Assembly (NCBI GenBank): GCA_902763865.1
Contig: CACWTR010000005.1
Span: 22,862 to 86,861 of the forward strand
Direction: 5' to 3'
From: an uncultured Bacteroidales bacterium
GTDB lineage: Bacteria > Bacteroidota > Bacteroidia > Bacteroidales > Bacteroidaceae
DNA: 64,000 nucleotides
Positions 43,375 through 51,265 of the stretch are shown here, piece after piece; within the stretch, counting starts at the first letter, position 1, and each line of letters begins with the position of its first letter. The notes under the pieces are model-generated. The model saw only the letters and a list, made by a program, of their open reading frames with translations, did no database searches and had not been told where the DNA came from. A program made the position numbers and the translations under genes.

Positions 43375-43608
43375 CTATGCGGCATGCCCCATCTCGTAAA
43401 GCCTTTCGGGGGCAATGTCAGCACCGTTCTTCCAGAAGATGGTCTGGTCGAGGCCGAACTGGACGAACTCGTTCTTGTCGCGCAGTTCCTCAAAAGCAGG
43501 ATATGAGAGCAGAGGTGTGAGGTCAACCTTGCGGCGCTCGCCCGTGCTGAACGTACAGAGCAACGTGTAGTCACCCAAATACTCTACATCTGTAATCGTC
43601 AGTAACAT
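43375..43608 (-). CDS. DUF2442 domain protein
   Basis: A 77-residue protein with the DUF2442 pattern: ITDVEYLGDYTLLCTFSTGE, a DLTPLL strand, and FWKNGADIAPERLYE at the end. DUF2442 proteins commonly sit beside DUF4160 proteins and are suspected to form toxin-antitoxin-like pairs. The biochemical role is not established. It lies 81 bp downstream of the DUF4160 gene on the same strand. Confidence 0.85.
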   Translation of the reverse strand: MLLTITDVEYLGDYTLLCTFSTGERRKVDLTPLLSYPAFEELRDKNEFVQFGLDQTIFWKNGADIAPERLYEMGHAA

Positions 43609-43689
43609 AATCTGTCCTCCTTATCTTATTTTTGTTATTTTCTCGCCACGTTGTGCTCTGTCCCTTAGTTGAACTTCGTTCTTCCTCTG

Positions 43690-43944
43690 TCACGACTCGG
43701 CAAAATTGAAACAAGTTTCATTTTGCACTCGCTGCTCCATCGGTTCCATCAGCTCTGCCTCGTGCTCGTCGATGAAGTCGTTGATAATCTTAACCGACTT
43801 GGAGCGGGCCTTACCCTCAATCACACGGTCTTGGATGGTGATAGAGAAATTGTCTGTACCGCTCCGCACATGGATGTGCGGCGGATTATGGTCAAAGGCG
43901 TAGATGTAAATCAGGATGCCCTGTATGATGAATATCGAACCCAT
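43690..43944 (-). CDS. DUF4160 domain protein
   Basis: An 84-residue protein with the DUF4160 core FDHNPPHIHVRSG, then a helix rich in Lys and Glu. It precedes the DUF2442 gene on the same strand, the usual arrangement of this pair, and may be its partner in a toxin-antitoxin-like system. That role is inferred from family context only. Confidence 0.85.
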   Translation of the reverse strand: MGSIFIIQGILIYIYAFDHNPPHIHVRSGTDNFSITIQDRVIEGKARSKSVKIINDFIDEHEAELMEPMEQRVQNETCFNFAES

Positions 43945-44252
43945 GCGATTTGACTGTTTTTGTTGAATAGGTCTTCTATATTTTCATGTGTTGAATGAAT
44001 GGCAAACGCCAATTCATTGCCAATATGTCTTCGGGAACTGCATTTTAAGCGGAATCCTTTGCAAAAGTACTAAAAAGAATCCTAAATGAAGCAAGAATCT
44101 CCGAAAATGTTCACCAGCCAAAGCAGAAATATCAGCACTTTATCATCTTTTCACCCTTCGGCAGTCGGAATGTGATTCTTTCTTTGTGTCTTGCACATGT
44201 TTTATATGGGGCTGGAAGCAGAATGCGGAGCCAGGTAACTACGACGGGTTCG

Positions 44253-44318
44253 TTGCTTCATCGTGAATAAGCAATTGCTTCATCGCGATGAAGCAATCAC
44301 TCCATCGCGATGAAGCAA
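44253..44318. repeat. Tandem array of 22-bp palindromic units
   Basis: Three 22-bp units follow each other without spacing: 44253-44274, 44275-44296 (a perfect palindrome, TTGCTTCATCG and its complement) and 44297-44318. A decayed fourth unit follows. The stretch 43945-44348 has no other feature. Confidence 0.8.
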
Positions 44319-44348
44319 CGAATACATCGTGTCGTGTCGCTGCGTGCC

Positions 44349-44807
44349 TCACGGGGCAATCACCTCCTCGTAGCGCGGAATGTCTTCCACGAAACGGTAG
44401 CTGCCGCTCTCGTAGTCGATTTGGCAGCAATAGTGTCGCAGGCCGTTGCTCACGATGAGCCACTTCACGCGTAGCCGGATGTTGTATCGGCTTATCTGCT
44501 CGAACACGCTCTGAGTGATTTCCACCTGCGGCGCTTTGTACTCCACTATCATTGTTGGCTCTGCGTTGCATCCATAGACAACCGTGTCGCAACGCTTCTT
44601 CGTGCTGCCCAGCGAGATGGAGACTTCATTGCCGATGCACTCCGCAGGATAGCCCTTGTGCTGAACCAGGTAGTGGACAAACTGCTGGCGCACCCATTCC
44701 TCGGGCGTCAAAGCAACATATTTGCGCCTGAAAATGTCGAAAACACGCTGCTTGCCATCCTTTATGATGACTTTTAGGTCAGTTTTCGGAATGCTAAGTA
44801 CCTGCAT
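44349..44807 (-). CDS. HsdR N-terminal-type (restriction endonuclease-like) domain protein
   Basis: A 152-residue stand-alone protein of the type I restriction R N-terminal class. It shows GNEVSISLGSTKKRCDTVVY (with the acidic residue of the PD-(D/E)XK fold) followed by MIVEYKAPQVEI, which supplies the ExK pair, then IVSNGLRHYCCQID. Such solitary proteins are common in Bacteroidales and need not belong to a restriction system; no hsdM or hsdS is near. I take the ATG at 44807 (MQVLSIPKTDL). The gene is divergent from amn. Confidence 0.85.
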   Translation of the reverse strand: MQVLSIPKTDLKVIIKDGKQRVFDIFRRKYVALTPEEWVRQQFVHYLVQHKGYPAECIGNEVSISLGSTKKRCDTVVYGCNAEPTMIVEYKAPQVEITQSVFEQISRYNIRLRVKWLIVSNGLRHYCCQIDYESGSYRFVEDIPRYEEVIAP

Positions 44808-44822
44808 ATCGATTTTTTTTCG

Positions 44823-44830
44823 TATATTTG
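44823..44830 (+). promoter_or_regulatory. Promoter -7 box of amn
   Basis: TATATTTG followed by CTGC, about 20 nt before the ATG at 44850. Confidence 0.55.
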
Positions 44831-44849
44831 CTGCAAAATTACATAAAAG

Positions 44850-45626
44850 ATGAAGACTAAACAAGAAATAGTGGAAAATTGGTTGCCAAGATACACCCAA
44901 ATGCCGCTCGAAGCCTTCGGCAAATACATCCTGCTGACGAACTTCAACAATTATGTGGATATCTTCTGCGACAACTTCGGCATAGAAAAGCCTGAATACA
45001 GTTCCAACATGCGGTGCGCAACGGCAGACGGCATAACCATCATCAACTTCGGAATGGGAAGTCCCAATGCCGCTATCATCATGGACCTGCTCAGTGCCAT
45101 ACAGCCGAGGGCATGTGTGTTCCTGGGAAAGTGCGGAGGCATCTCCGCGAAGACCCTGCGGGGCGACCTGGTGCTCCCCATTGCCGGCATTCGCGGCGAA
45201 GGAACCAGCAACGACTATTTTCCCCCGGAGGTGCCCGCATTGCCGGCCTTCATGTTGCAGCGAGCCCTCAGCAGCACCATCCGCGACATGGGCTTCGACT
45301 ACTGGACCGGAACCGTCTATACAACCAACCGCCGGGTATGGGAGTACGATGACCGCTTCAAGGAATACCTGCGCACCACCCGCGCAATGGCTGTAGATAT
45401 GGAGACGGCAACCCTTTTCACTTGTGGCTTTGCCAATCATATCCCTACCGGAGCACTCCTGCTTGTCAGCGATAACCCAATGACCCCCGAGGGTGTCAAG
45501 ACAACCCAGAGCGACAAACAAGTGACGGCCAGCTATGCCATAAACCACGTCAACATGGGCATTCAGGCCCTTGAGATGATAAAGCAAGACAAGAAGACGG
45601 TCCGCCACCTTAAATTCGACTACTAA
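44850..45626 (+). CDS. amn: AMP nucleosidase
   Basis: A 258-residue purine phosphorylase-fold protein. INFGMGSPNAAIIMDLLSA, VFLGKCGGIS, DYFPPEVPALPAF and AVDMETATLF match the AMP nucleosidase group, which splits AMP into adenine and ribose 5-phosphate. It is the short form without the extra N-terminal domain of the E. coli enzyme, as usual in Bacteroidales. The holA gene starts 8 bp downstream. Confidence 0.9.
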   Translation: MKTKQEIVENWLPRYTQMPLEAFGKYILLTNFNNYVDIFCDNFGIEKPEYSSNMRCATADGITIINFGMGSPNAAIIMDLLSAIQPRACVFLGKCGGISAKTLRGDLVLPIAGIRGEGTSNDYFPPEVPALPAFMLQRALSSTIRDMGFDYWTGTVYTTNRRVWEYDDRFKEYLRTTRAMAVDMETATLFTCGFANHIPTGALLLVSDNPMTPEGVKTTQSDKQVTASYAINHVNMGIQALEMIKQDKKTVRHLKFDY

Positions 45627-45634
45627 AAGAATCT

Positions 45635-46654
45635 ATGGCAGCACGTGGCACTACATACGAGGACATCCTGCGCGATGTCAAGGCACAGAAGATAGCTCCC
45701 GTCTATTATCTGATGGGAGAAGAGGACTACTACATCGACAAGCTGAGCGATGTCATAGTGGATGCCGTGCTAAGCAAGGATGAACGTGACTTCAACCTTG
45801 ACATCCTGTATGGGGCTGAAGCTGATGCCGATAAGGTTATCGAGCTGGCACACGCCTATCCGATGATGGCCGAGCGACGCGTCGTACTTGTCAGGGAGGC
45901 GCAAGCCATGCGTTCACTGGACGGGCTGGAAGTCTATCTCAACCACCTTACGCCTACCACCGTACTCATCTTCTGCCACAAGCACGGCAAGCTGGATATG
46001 CGCAAAGCCGTGTCAAAAGCCATGATGCAAGTCGGGGTCGTCTTCGAGAGCAAAAGACTCTATGACAACCAGGTTCCGCCCTTCATCTCCCAGTACTTCC
46101 GTCAGCACGGCGCGGACATCGAGCCGAAGGCCGTCCAGATGCTTGCCGGGCACGTCGGCGCTGACCTGAGTCGGCTGACAACCGAAATGGACAAGCTCCT
46201 GCTGGCGTTGCCCGAGGGAAGCAGGGTAGTGGAGGCTGCACTCGTGGAAGAGCTGACAGGCATGAGCAAAGACTTCAACGACTTTGAACTCCTGGCAGCA
46301 CTCGCCGGGCGCAACATCTTTCGCGCCAACCAAATCGTGAAATACTATCAGGGGAATCCCCGCAGCTTTGCCATAGTACGAACACTTACCAATTTGTTTA
46401 CATTCTTTTCCGACGTAATGCTGGCATACTACGCGCCGGACAAGACCGATGCAGGTATTGCCGCCTGGCTCGGGAAGAGTGAATGGAAGGTCAGACAGGA
46501 TGTCGGTCCGGCCCGCAGAAACTACTCCGGAGTGAAGGTGATGCAGATTCTGGGCGAAATACGCAAAACTGATGCCAAAAGTAAAGGAGTAGGGGGCTGC
46601 AGAACCCCTCATGAAGAGCTTTTACAGGACCTGATCTTCTTCATTCTGCACTAA
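45635..46654 (+). CDS. holA: DNA polymerase III, delta subunit
   Basis: A 339-residue clamp-loader delta subunit. The N-terminal PVYYLMGEEDYYIDKLSDVIV with FNLDILYG, the RRVVLVREAQAM segment and the domain II-III GMSKDFNDFELLAALAGRNIF in part are typical. It opens the beta sliding clamp as part of the gamma complex. It is co-transcribed with amn. The last residues (GGCRTPHEELLQDLIFFILH) are conserved in Bacteroidales homologues. Confidence 0.94.
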   Translation: MAARGTTYEDILRDVKAQKIAPVYYLMGEEDYYIDKLSDVIVDAVLSKDERDFNLDILYGAEADADKVIELAHAYPMMAERRVVLVREAQAMRSLDGLEVYLNHLTPTTVLIFCHKHGKLDMRKAVSKAMMQVGVVFESKRLYDNQVPPFISQYFRQHGADIEPKAVQMLAGHVGADLSRLTTEMDKLLLALPEGSRVVEAALVEELTGMSKDFNDFELLAALAGRNIFRANQIVKYYQGNPRSFAIVRTLTNLFTFFSDVMLAYYAPDKTDAGIAAWLGKSEWKVRQDVGPARRNYSGVKVMQILGEIRKTDAKSKGVGGCRTPHEELLQDLIFFILH

Positions 46655-47434
46655 TCTCTTTCTATTTGGGTGCAAAACGTGACACCTTTTTATAGCTCAT
46701 TATTCGTTGGGATAAAGGACTTTATGCAGGTTCTTGACCCTCTGAGAATCGCGTAGAATTCGTCGAGCTTGCCTTTCGCCCGAAAGACGGCAAAAATCAT
46801 CGATTTTCGTAATTTAAGCCTGTTTTTACCGTTGCGGGGTGTAAGTCACGATGTTTTGATTTGCAAATCTAAACAGCACAGACCTTTGCGCAGGAACATT
46901 CCCCGTACCGCCCTGTTCACATACTTGCTATATGGTCCACATGTGTGTTTTGCATTGTAAATCGTGGTTCCAAAATCAAAACAAGCTGATTCGCATAATC
47001 AAACGAAATGTTATGCATTAGGTAAAGAAGAGATTATTGCTTTGAAAATCAGTTATTAGGAATAAGTTTGTTAAAATAGAATGTACGAGTTATTGCACAC
47101 TAAGCCTCTTTTGTACCCTTTATCATGAAGAATGCCGCCCTTATCCTATTTATATATGTTCATTGTTGGCTTTAAGCCAATAAATTGCCCTACACCCGTG
47201 AAACCTGCATGCTTTAAGCTGATTATGGGGCACATAACGTGCTAAAGAAGTTAAATTCACATTTTAATACCGGGTAAATTTGAATTTCAAAACAGGACAT
47301 TTGTGAATGTGAATCACGCGAAGTTGCGGCAAATTTGTAAACGCAAAGTTTGGAAGTTTGAATTAAATTTTGTACCTTTGCAATCGATTTACGTAACTAA
47401 ACAGGCGTAACACCTGATAGCAGTACAAATAATT
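46655..47434. other. 780-bp stretch without a recognised gene
   Basis: Only short open frames occur, none above about 65 codons and none with a recognisable product. A TACCTTTG promoter (47373-47380) near the right end drives the HTH gene. A TTATTGCACAC string at 47092-47103 echoes the edge of the dispersed 380-bp element, but the rest does not align. Confidence 0.6.
47373..47380 (+). promoter_or_regulatory. Promoter -7 box of the HTH gene
   Basis: TACCTTTG followed by CAATC, about 55 nt before the ATG at 47435. Confidence 0.6.
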
Positions 47435-47890
47435 ATGAAGGATCGCATTCTTTCTCTCATGAAACATTTGGGGATGTCGCAGAAAGTTTTTGCGGCTGAA
47501 ATATGCATATCGGAAGGAGCACTCTCGAGCATCTTCAGCGGTAGGACTAAGCCGACACTCAACACAGTGAACAACATCCATGAACGTTTTCCCGAGGTCA
47601 ATATGAGTTGGCTGATGGACGGTAAGGGCGAAATGTTCACTTCGCCGCCTTCCGTTCCTCAGTTTGCAGACACGACTGATGCAGGTTATTCTGCTCCTGG
47701 TTCCAGAAGCGGCGGCATTCCTGTTCAGACAAACTTCATGGACCAGTTCGCAGGGTCAGGTTCACCCTCCCCTCAAACTCTGAATATGATGCCTGAAGGG
47801 AAAAATAACGACAAACCGATGCGTCGCATTGCAGAAATCAGGGTCTTCTATGATGATGGAACCTTCGAAACTTTCTCTGCTAAGCAATGA
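47435..47890 (+). CDS. XRE-like helix-turn-helix regulator
   Basis: A 151-residue protein. Residues 1-60 form a Cro/XRE-type HTH (LGMSQKVFAAEICISEGALS, then NTVNNIHERFPEVNMSWLM). The WLMDGKGEMF segment is typical of Bacteroidales regulators of this kind. A flexible, Ser/Gly/Pro-rich middle follows, and the C-terminus is a short strand (EIRVFYDDGTFETFSAKQ). It is a likely DNA-binding repressor, but its targets are unknown. A rho-independent terminator separates it from pyrK. Confidence 0.88.
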   Translation: MKDRILSLMKHLGMSQKVFAAEICISEGALSSIFSGRTKPTLNTVNNIHERFPEVNMSWLMDGKGEMFTSPPSVPQFADTTDAGYSAPGSRSGGIPVQTNFMDQFAGSGSPSPQTLNMMPEGKNNDKPMRRIAEIRVFYDDGTFETFSAKQ

Positions 47891-47896
47891 AAAATG

Positions 47897-47928
47897 TCGG
47901 AACATGCTTCTTGTTCCGATATTTTTTG
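47897..47928 (+). terminator. Rho-independent terminator after the HTH gene
   Basis: An 8-bp stem, TCGGAACA (47897-47904) and TGTTCCGA (47912-47919), is followed by TATTTTTT. The pyrK promoter begins at its 3' end. Confidence 0.8.
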
Positions 47929-47936
47929 TACCTTTG
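47929..47936 (+). promoter_or_regulatory. Promoter -7 box of the pyrK-pyrD-trmD operon
   Basis: TACCTTTG overlapping the end of the preceding terminator T-tract. Transcription would begin near 47943. Confidence 0.65.
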
Positions 47937-47961
47937 CATAGCATTTATATATATAATGTAT

Positions 47962-48741
47962 ATGAAGAAGTACATTTTAGACTTGCGCATCACCGCTGTT
48001 GAGCAGCTTAGTGAACGCTACTTGCTGCTTGTTGCAACGAATCCCGACGCGGCTCTGCCCGAGATGAAGCCGGGACAGTTTGCACAGCTCCGCATCGATG
48101 ACAGCAAGGAAACCTTCCTGAGGCGCCCCATCAGCTTGCACTTCGTTGACCGGCAAAGGAATGAAGTGGGATTCCTTGTACAGAAGGCTGGACCCGGTAC
48201 TGCTTCACTCTGGGAGAAACGTCCCGGTTCGACCCTGAACGCTGTCCTTCCTTTGGGAAACGGCTTCACGATGCCAGCATCGCCAGAGCAGAAGTTTCTG
48301 CTCGTAGGTGGCGGTGTCGGAGTAGCACCGCTCCTGTTCCTGGGGGCTGAGATGAAAAGGATGGGGGCTCGCCCCACGTTTCTGCTTGGCTCCCGCAGCA
48401 AGTCGGATCTGCTCCGGCTCGATGTCTATAGGGGCTGTGGTGACGTTTATGTAACGACGGAGGATGGCTCGGAAGGCGAGAAAGGCTTTGTTACCCAACA
48501 CAGCATCCTCCGCAATGAGAAGTTTGACAGAATAGCAGTTTGCGGCCCTAAGCCCATGATGATGGCAATGGCTTCCTATGCTAAATCGGTTGGAACGCCC
48601 TGTGAGGTGAGTCTGGAGAACACGATGGCCTGCGGCCTGGGAGCTTGTCTGTGCTGCGTAGAAGACACGGCGGAAGGCAATGTCTGCGTTTGCAAGGAAG
48701 GGCCGGTATTTGACATAAAGAAACTGAAATGGCAGATTTAA
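47962..48741 (+). CDS. pyrK: Dihydroorotate dehydrogenase B, electron transfer subunit
   Basis: A ferredoxin-reductase-like protein of 259 residues that carries FAD and a [2Fe-2S] cluster. It links PyrD to NAD+ in pyrimidine synthesis. [10 protein letters not shown] is the FAD-binding RxxS motif, [15 protein letters not shown] the NAD-binding loop, and the C-terminal CGLGACLCC...CVC the cluster ligands. The frame is open further upstream, but the promoter at 47929 puts the start at the ATG of [10 protein letters not shown] or the ATG 6 bp before it. It overlaps pyrD by 13 bp. Confidence 0.94.
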   Translation: MKKYILDLRITAVEQLSERYLLLVATNPDAALPEMKPGQFAQLRIDDSKETFLRRPISLHFVDRQRNEVGFLVQKAGPGTASLWEKRPGSTLNAVLPLGNGFTMPASPEQKFLLVGGGVGVAPLLFLGAEMKRMGARPTFLLGSRSKSDLLRLDVYRGCGDVYVTTEDGSEGEKGFVTQHSILRNEKFDRIAVCGPKPMMMAMASYAKSVGTPCEVSLENTMACGLGACLCCVEDTAEGNVCVCKEGPVFDIKKLKWQI

Positions 48742-49637
48742 GAGTAAACATAGCAGGGTTGCAGCTTGCAAATCCTGTGCTTACGGCAAGCGGGACGTTT
48801 GGCTATGGCATAGAGTACCAGGACTTCGTTGACTTGAGTCAGCTTGGCGGCATCATTGTCAAGGGCACTACGCTCCGCCCTCGTGAGGGCAACCCTTATC
48901 CCAGGATGGCTGAGACGGCACAGGGAATGCTCAATTGTGTGGGGCTTCAGAACAAGGGTGTTGACTACTTCTGCACTCATATCTACCCGCAGATAAAGGA
49001 TATCCGGACCAACATGATCGTCAATGTGTCGGGCAGCAGTCCGGAGGACTATGCAGAGTGCGCGGCACGTATCAACGAATTGGACTGCATTCCTGCGATA
49101 GAGCTCAACATTTCCTGTCCCAACGTCAAGCATGGCGGTATGGCTTTCGGAACGACCACCGAGGGAGCTGCCAGTGTGGTGAAGGCTGTGCGCAAGGCAT
49201 ATACGAAGACGCTTATCGTGAAGCTTTCGCCCAACGTGACCAGCATCGCGGACATAGCCCTTGCCGTCCAGGATGCCGGAGCCGATGCTGTCAGCCTTAT
49301 CAATACGCTGATGGGGATGGCCATCGACGTGGAGAAGCGCAAGCGCATCCTCAGCATAGGGACAGGCGGGTTGAGCGGTCCTTGCATCAAACCTGTAGCC
49401 CTGCGAATGGTCTATCAGGTGGCTCATGCCGTGCAGATTCCCGTCATTGGCTTAGGCGGCATCAGTTGTGCGAAGGATGCATTGGAGTTCCTCATCGCCG
49501 GAGCTTCAGCCATAGAGATAGGAACAGCTAATTTCCTTGACCCAACCATCAGTGTGAAGGTGGCGAGAGGCATTGACGAATACCTCGAGAGACATGGCTT
49601 CTCGAGCTTGAAAGAGATTATCGGAACATGCGAATAG
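48729..49637 (+). CDS. pyrD: Dihydroorotate dehydrogenase B, catalytic subunit
   Basis: A 302-residue FMN enzyme of class 1B that oxidises dihydroorotate to orotate. [44 protein letters not shown] (with the catalytic cysteine) and [18 protein letters not shown] are all present. It forms a heterotetramer with PyrK, whose gene overlaps it by 13 bp. trmD overlaps its 3' end by 10 bp. Confidence 0.96.
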   Translation: MADLRVNIAGLQLANPVLTASGTFGYGIEYQDFVDLSQLGGIIVKGTTLRPREGNPYPRMAETAQGMLNCVGLQNKGVDYFCTHIYPQIKDIRTNMIVNVSGSSPEDYAECAARINELDCIPAIELNISCPNVKHGGMAFGTTTEGAASVVKAVRKAYTKTLIVKLSPNVTSIADIALAVQDAGADAVSLINTLMGMAIDVEKRKRILSIGTGGLSGPCIKPVALRMVYQVAHAVQIPVIGLGGISCAKDALEFLIAGASAIEIGTANFLDPTISVKVARGIDEYLERHGFSSLKEIIGTCE

Positions 49638-50353
49638 ACATTATCACCGTCTTGCCGGAACTGATTCGTGGCTTTATGCAGGAATCCATTGTAGGCAGAG
49701 CACAGAAGAAGGGATTGGCGGAAATACATATCCACAACCTGCGCGACTACACCCTGGACAAGTGGCGGCGCGTGGATGACTATCCTTTCGGCGGTTTTGC
49801 GGGTATGGTCATGCAGTGCGAACCCATTGACCGCTGCATCTCGTCGCTAACGTCTGAACGTCACTACGACCAGATCATCTTCACTACGCCGGACGGCGAG
49901 CAGTTCAACCAGCCGATGGCCAACTCGCTTTCCCTCTGCGAGAACATCATCATCCTGTGCGGACATTACAAGGGGATTGACTATCGCATCCGCGAGCATC
50001 TCATTACCAAAGAGGTGAGTATAGGCGACTATGTGCTGACCGGCGGCGAGCTGGCCGCGGCGGTCATGGCCGATGCCATTGTCCGCATCCTGCCCGGCGC
50101 TATTGGCGACGAGCAGAGTGCCCTGTCCGACTCGTTCCAGGACAATCTGCTGGCTGCCCCCGTCTATACGCGTCCAGCCGAGTACAAAGGCTGGAAGGTG
50201 CCCGAGGTGCTGCTTTCGGGCAACGAAAGGCTGATAAAGGAATGGGAGCTTCAGCAAAGCCTGGAGCGCACTCAACGCCTCCGTCCCGACTTGCTTGCCG
50301 GAACAGCGTTTGCCAACGACACTAAGGTGAAGTCGGGGAGGGGCAAGCGGTGA
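49628..50353 (+). CDS. trmD: tRNA (guanine-37-N1)-methyltransferase
   Basis: A 241-residue SPOUT methyltransferase with a trefoil knot. [53 protein letters not shown] and the C-terminal [12 protein letters not shown] are classical. It modifies G37 of tRNAs to prevent frameshifting. It overlaps pyrD by 10 bp, so a housekeeping tRNA gene sits in the pyrimidine operon. A zeta-like toxin gene follows directly. Confidence 0.96.
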   Translation: MRIDIITVLPELIRGFMQESIVGRAQKKGLAEIHIHNLRDYTLDKWRRVDDYPFGGFAGMVMQCEPIDRCISSLTSERHYDQIIFTTPDGEQFNQPMANSLSLCENIIILCGHYKGIDYRIREHLITKEVSIGDYVLTGGELAAAVMADAIVRILPGAIGDEQSALSDSFQDNLLAAPVYTRPAEYKGWKVPEVLLSGNERLIKEWELQQSLERTQRLRPDLLAGTAFANDTKVKSGRGKR

Positions 50354-50397
50354 GCATGTCCCGCCTCACGAACAAGAAACTATCAAACATAGACAAT

Positions 50398-51006
50398 ATG
50401 GAAAAGAAGGATATGAAGCTATACATCATCGCCGGATGTAACGGTGCGGGCAAGACGACTGCCTCGTTCACCGTCCTGCCGGAGATGCTTGGCTGCCGCG
50501 AGTTCGTCAATGCCGACGAGATTGCCGCGGGCCTTTCTCCCTTCAATCCGGAGGGAGTGGCTATTCAGGCCGGGCGGCTGATGATAGATCGCATCATCTA
50601 TTTGCTCAAGGAGGGCCAGACGTTTGCATTCGAGACAACGCTGGCAACGCGCTCCTACGTCAAGCTCATCCGGCAGGCGCAGAAGCGCGGCTATTTCGTC
50701 ACGCTGCTGTTTTTCACCCTGAGCACGCCCGAGCAGGCCGTGGCGCGTGTGGCACGGCGCGTGGCGATGGGAGGGCACAACATTCCAGAGGATGTCATAC
50801 GCCGCCGTTACGAGGCTGGCCTGAGCAATCTGTTCCAGCTCTACATGCCGGTTTGCGACAGCTGGTCGCTCTACGACAACAGCGACTGCCCTGCTGTTCA
50901 CATTGCTTCCGGCTTGGGCGGAGACAAGGTTGTGGTTTATAACACGGAGGCCTATCGCCGGCTTCAGAAAAAGTATGTTAAGCCGGAGGAGGGCGTGAAG
51001 GCATGA
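50398..51006 (+). CDS. Zeta toxin-like P-loop kinase
   Basis: A protein of about 202 residues in the zeta toxin / AAA-like kinase group. The Walker A motif is IIAGCNGAGKTT, followed by FVNADEIAAGLSPFNP and FAFETTLATRSYVKLI. A late PEDVIRRRYEAGLSNL helix is also typical. Zeta toxins phosphorylate UDP-N-acetylglucosamine, but this group could have another substrate. I choose the ATG at 50398; the frame is open to 50350, overlapping trmD. The next small gene overlaps the stop by 4 bp and may encode the antitoxin. Confidence 0.82.
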   Translation: MEKKDMKLYIIAGCNGAGKTTASFTVLPEMLGCREFVNADEIAAGLSPFNPEGVAIQAGRLMIDRIIYLLKEGQTFAFETTLATRSYVKLIRQAQKRGYFVTLLFFTLSTPEQAVARVARRVAMGGHNIPEDVIRRRYEAGLSNLFQLYMPVCDSWSLYDNSDCPAVHIASGLGGDKVVVYNTEAYRRLQKKYVKPEEGVKA

Positions 51007-51221
51007 AGGAGAAGGAGATACTGGAGATGCAGCGCCTGATAGACGAAGGTGTGCGTCGTGCTCAGATCAGACTTTGGCAACGTGCCGGAGCTGCGAATCA
51101 GAGCCTTGTGGTCTGCCGTAACGGTAAGATAGTGGAGATGGTGCCCGAGGTTGAGGTGGAGCAGGGCTTGGCAGACAGCAGCTGTGGCGATCCATTGGCT
51201 CGCCGCCGTGCGCTGCGGTAG
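51003..51221 (+). CDS. Small partner of the zeta-like protein (putative antitoxin)
   Basis: A 72-residue protein whose ATG overlaps the toxin stop codon (ATGA). The N-terminus is a charged helix (KEKEILEMQRLIDEGVRRAQ), followed by SLVVCRNGKIVEMVP. Proteins of this size and order are found after zeta-like genes in Bacteroidales. Antitoxin function is inferred from position only. In classical epsilon-zeta pairs the antitoxin comes first, so the order here is reversed. Confidence 0.7.
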   Translation: MKEKEILEMQRLIDEGVRRAQIRLWQRAGAANQSLVVCRNGKIVEMVPEVEVEQGLADSSCGDPLARRRALR

Positions 51222-51265
51222 CGACGGGTTTCCGAAAAGACTTTGTTCCGGACCTTCTGTGCTTC

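Noticed and set aside
44349-45608. Long minus-strand frame of 419 codons extending over amn
   Set aside because: Only its last part (from 44807 down) is a real gene. The upstream part is the complement of amn.
46655-47110. Possible third copy of the 380-bp dispersed element
   Set aside because: Only a TTATTGCACAC string and a GGGGTGTAAG string recur. The spacing and the internal blocks are missing.
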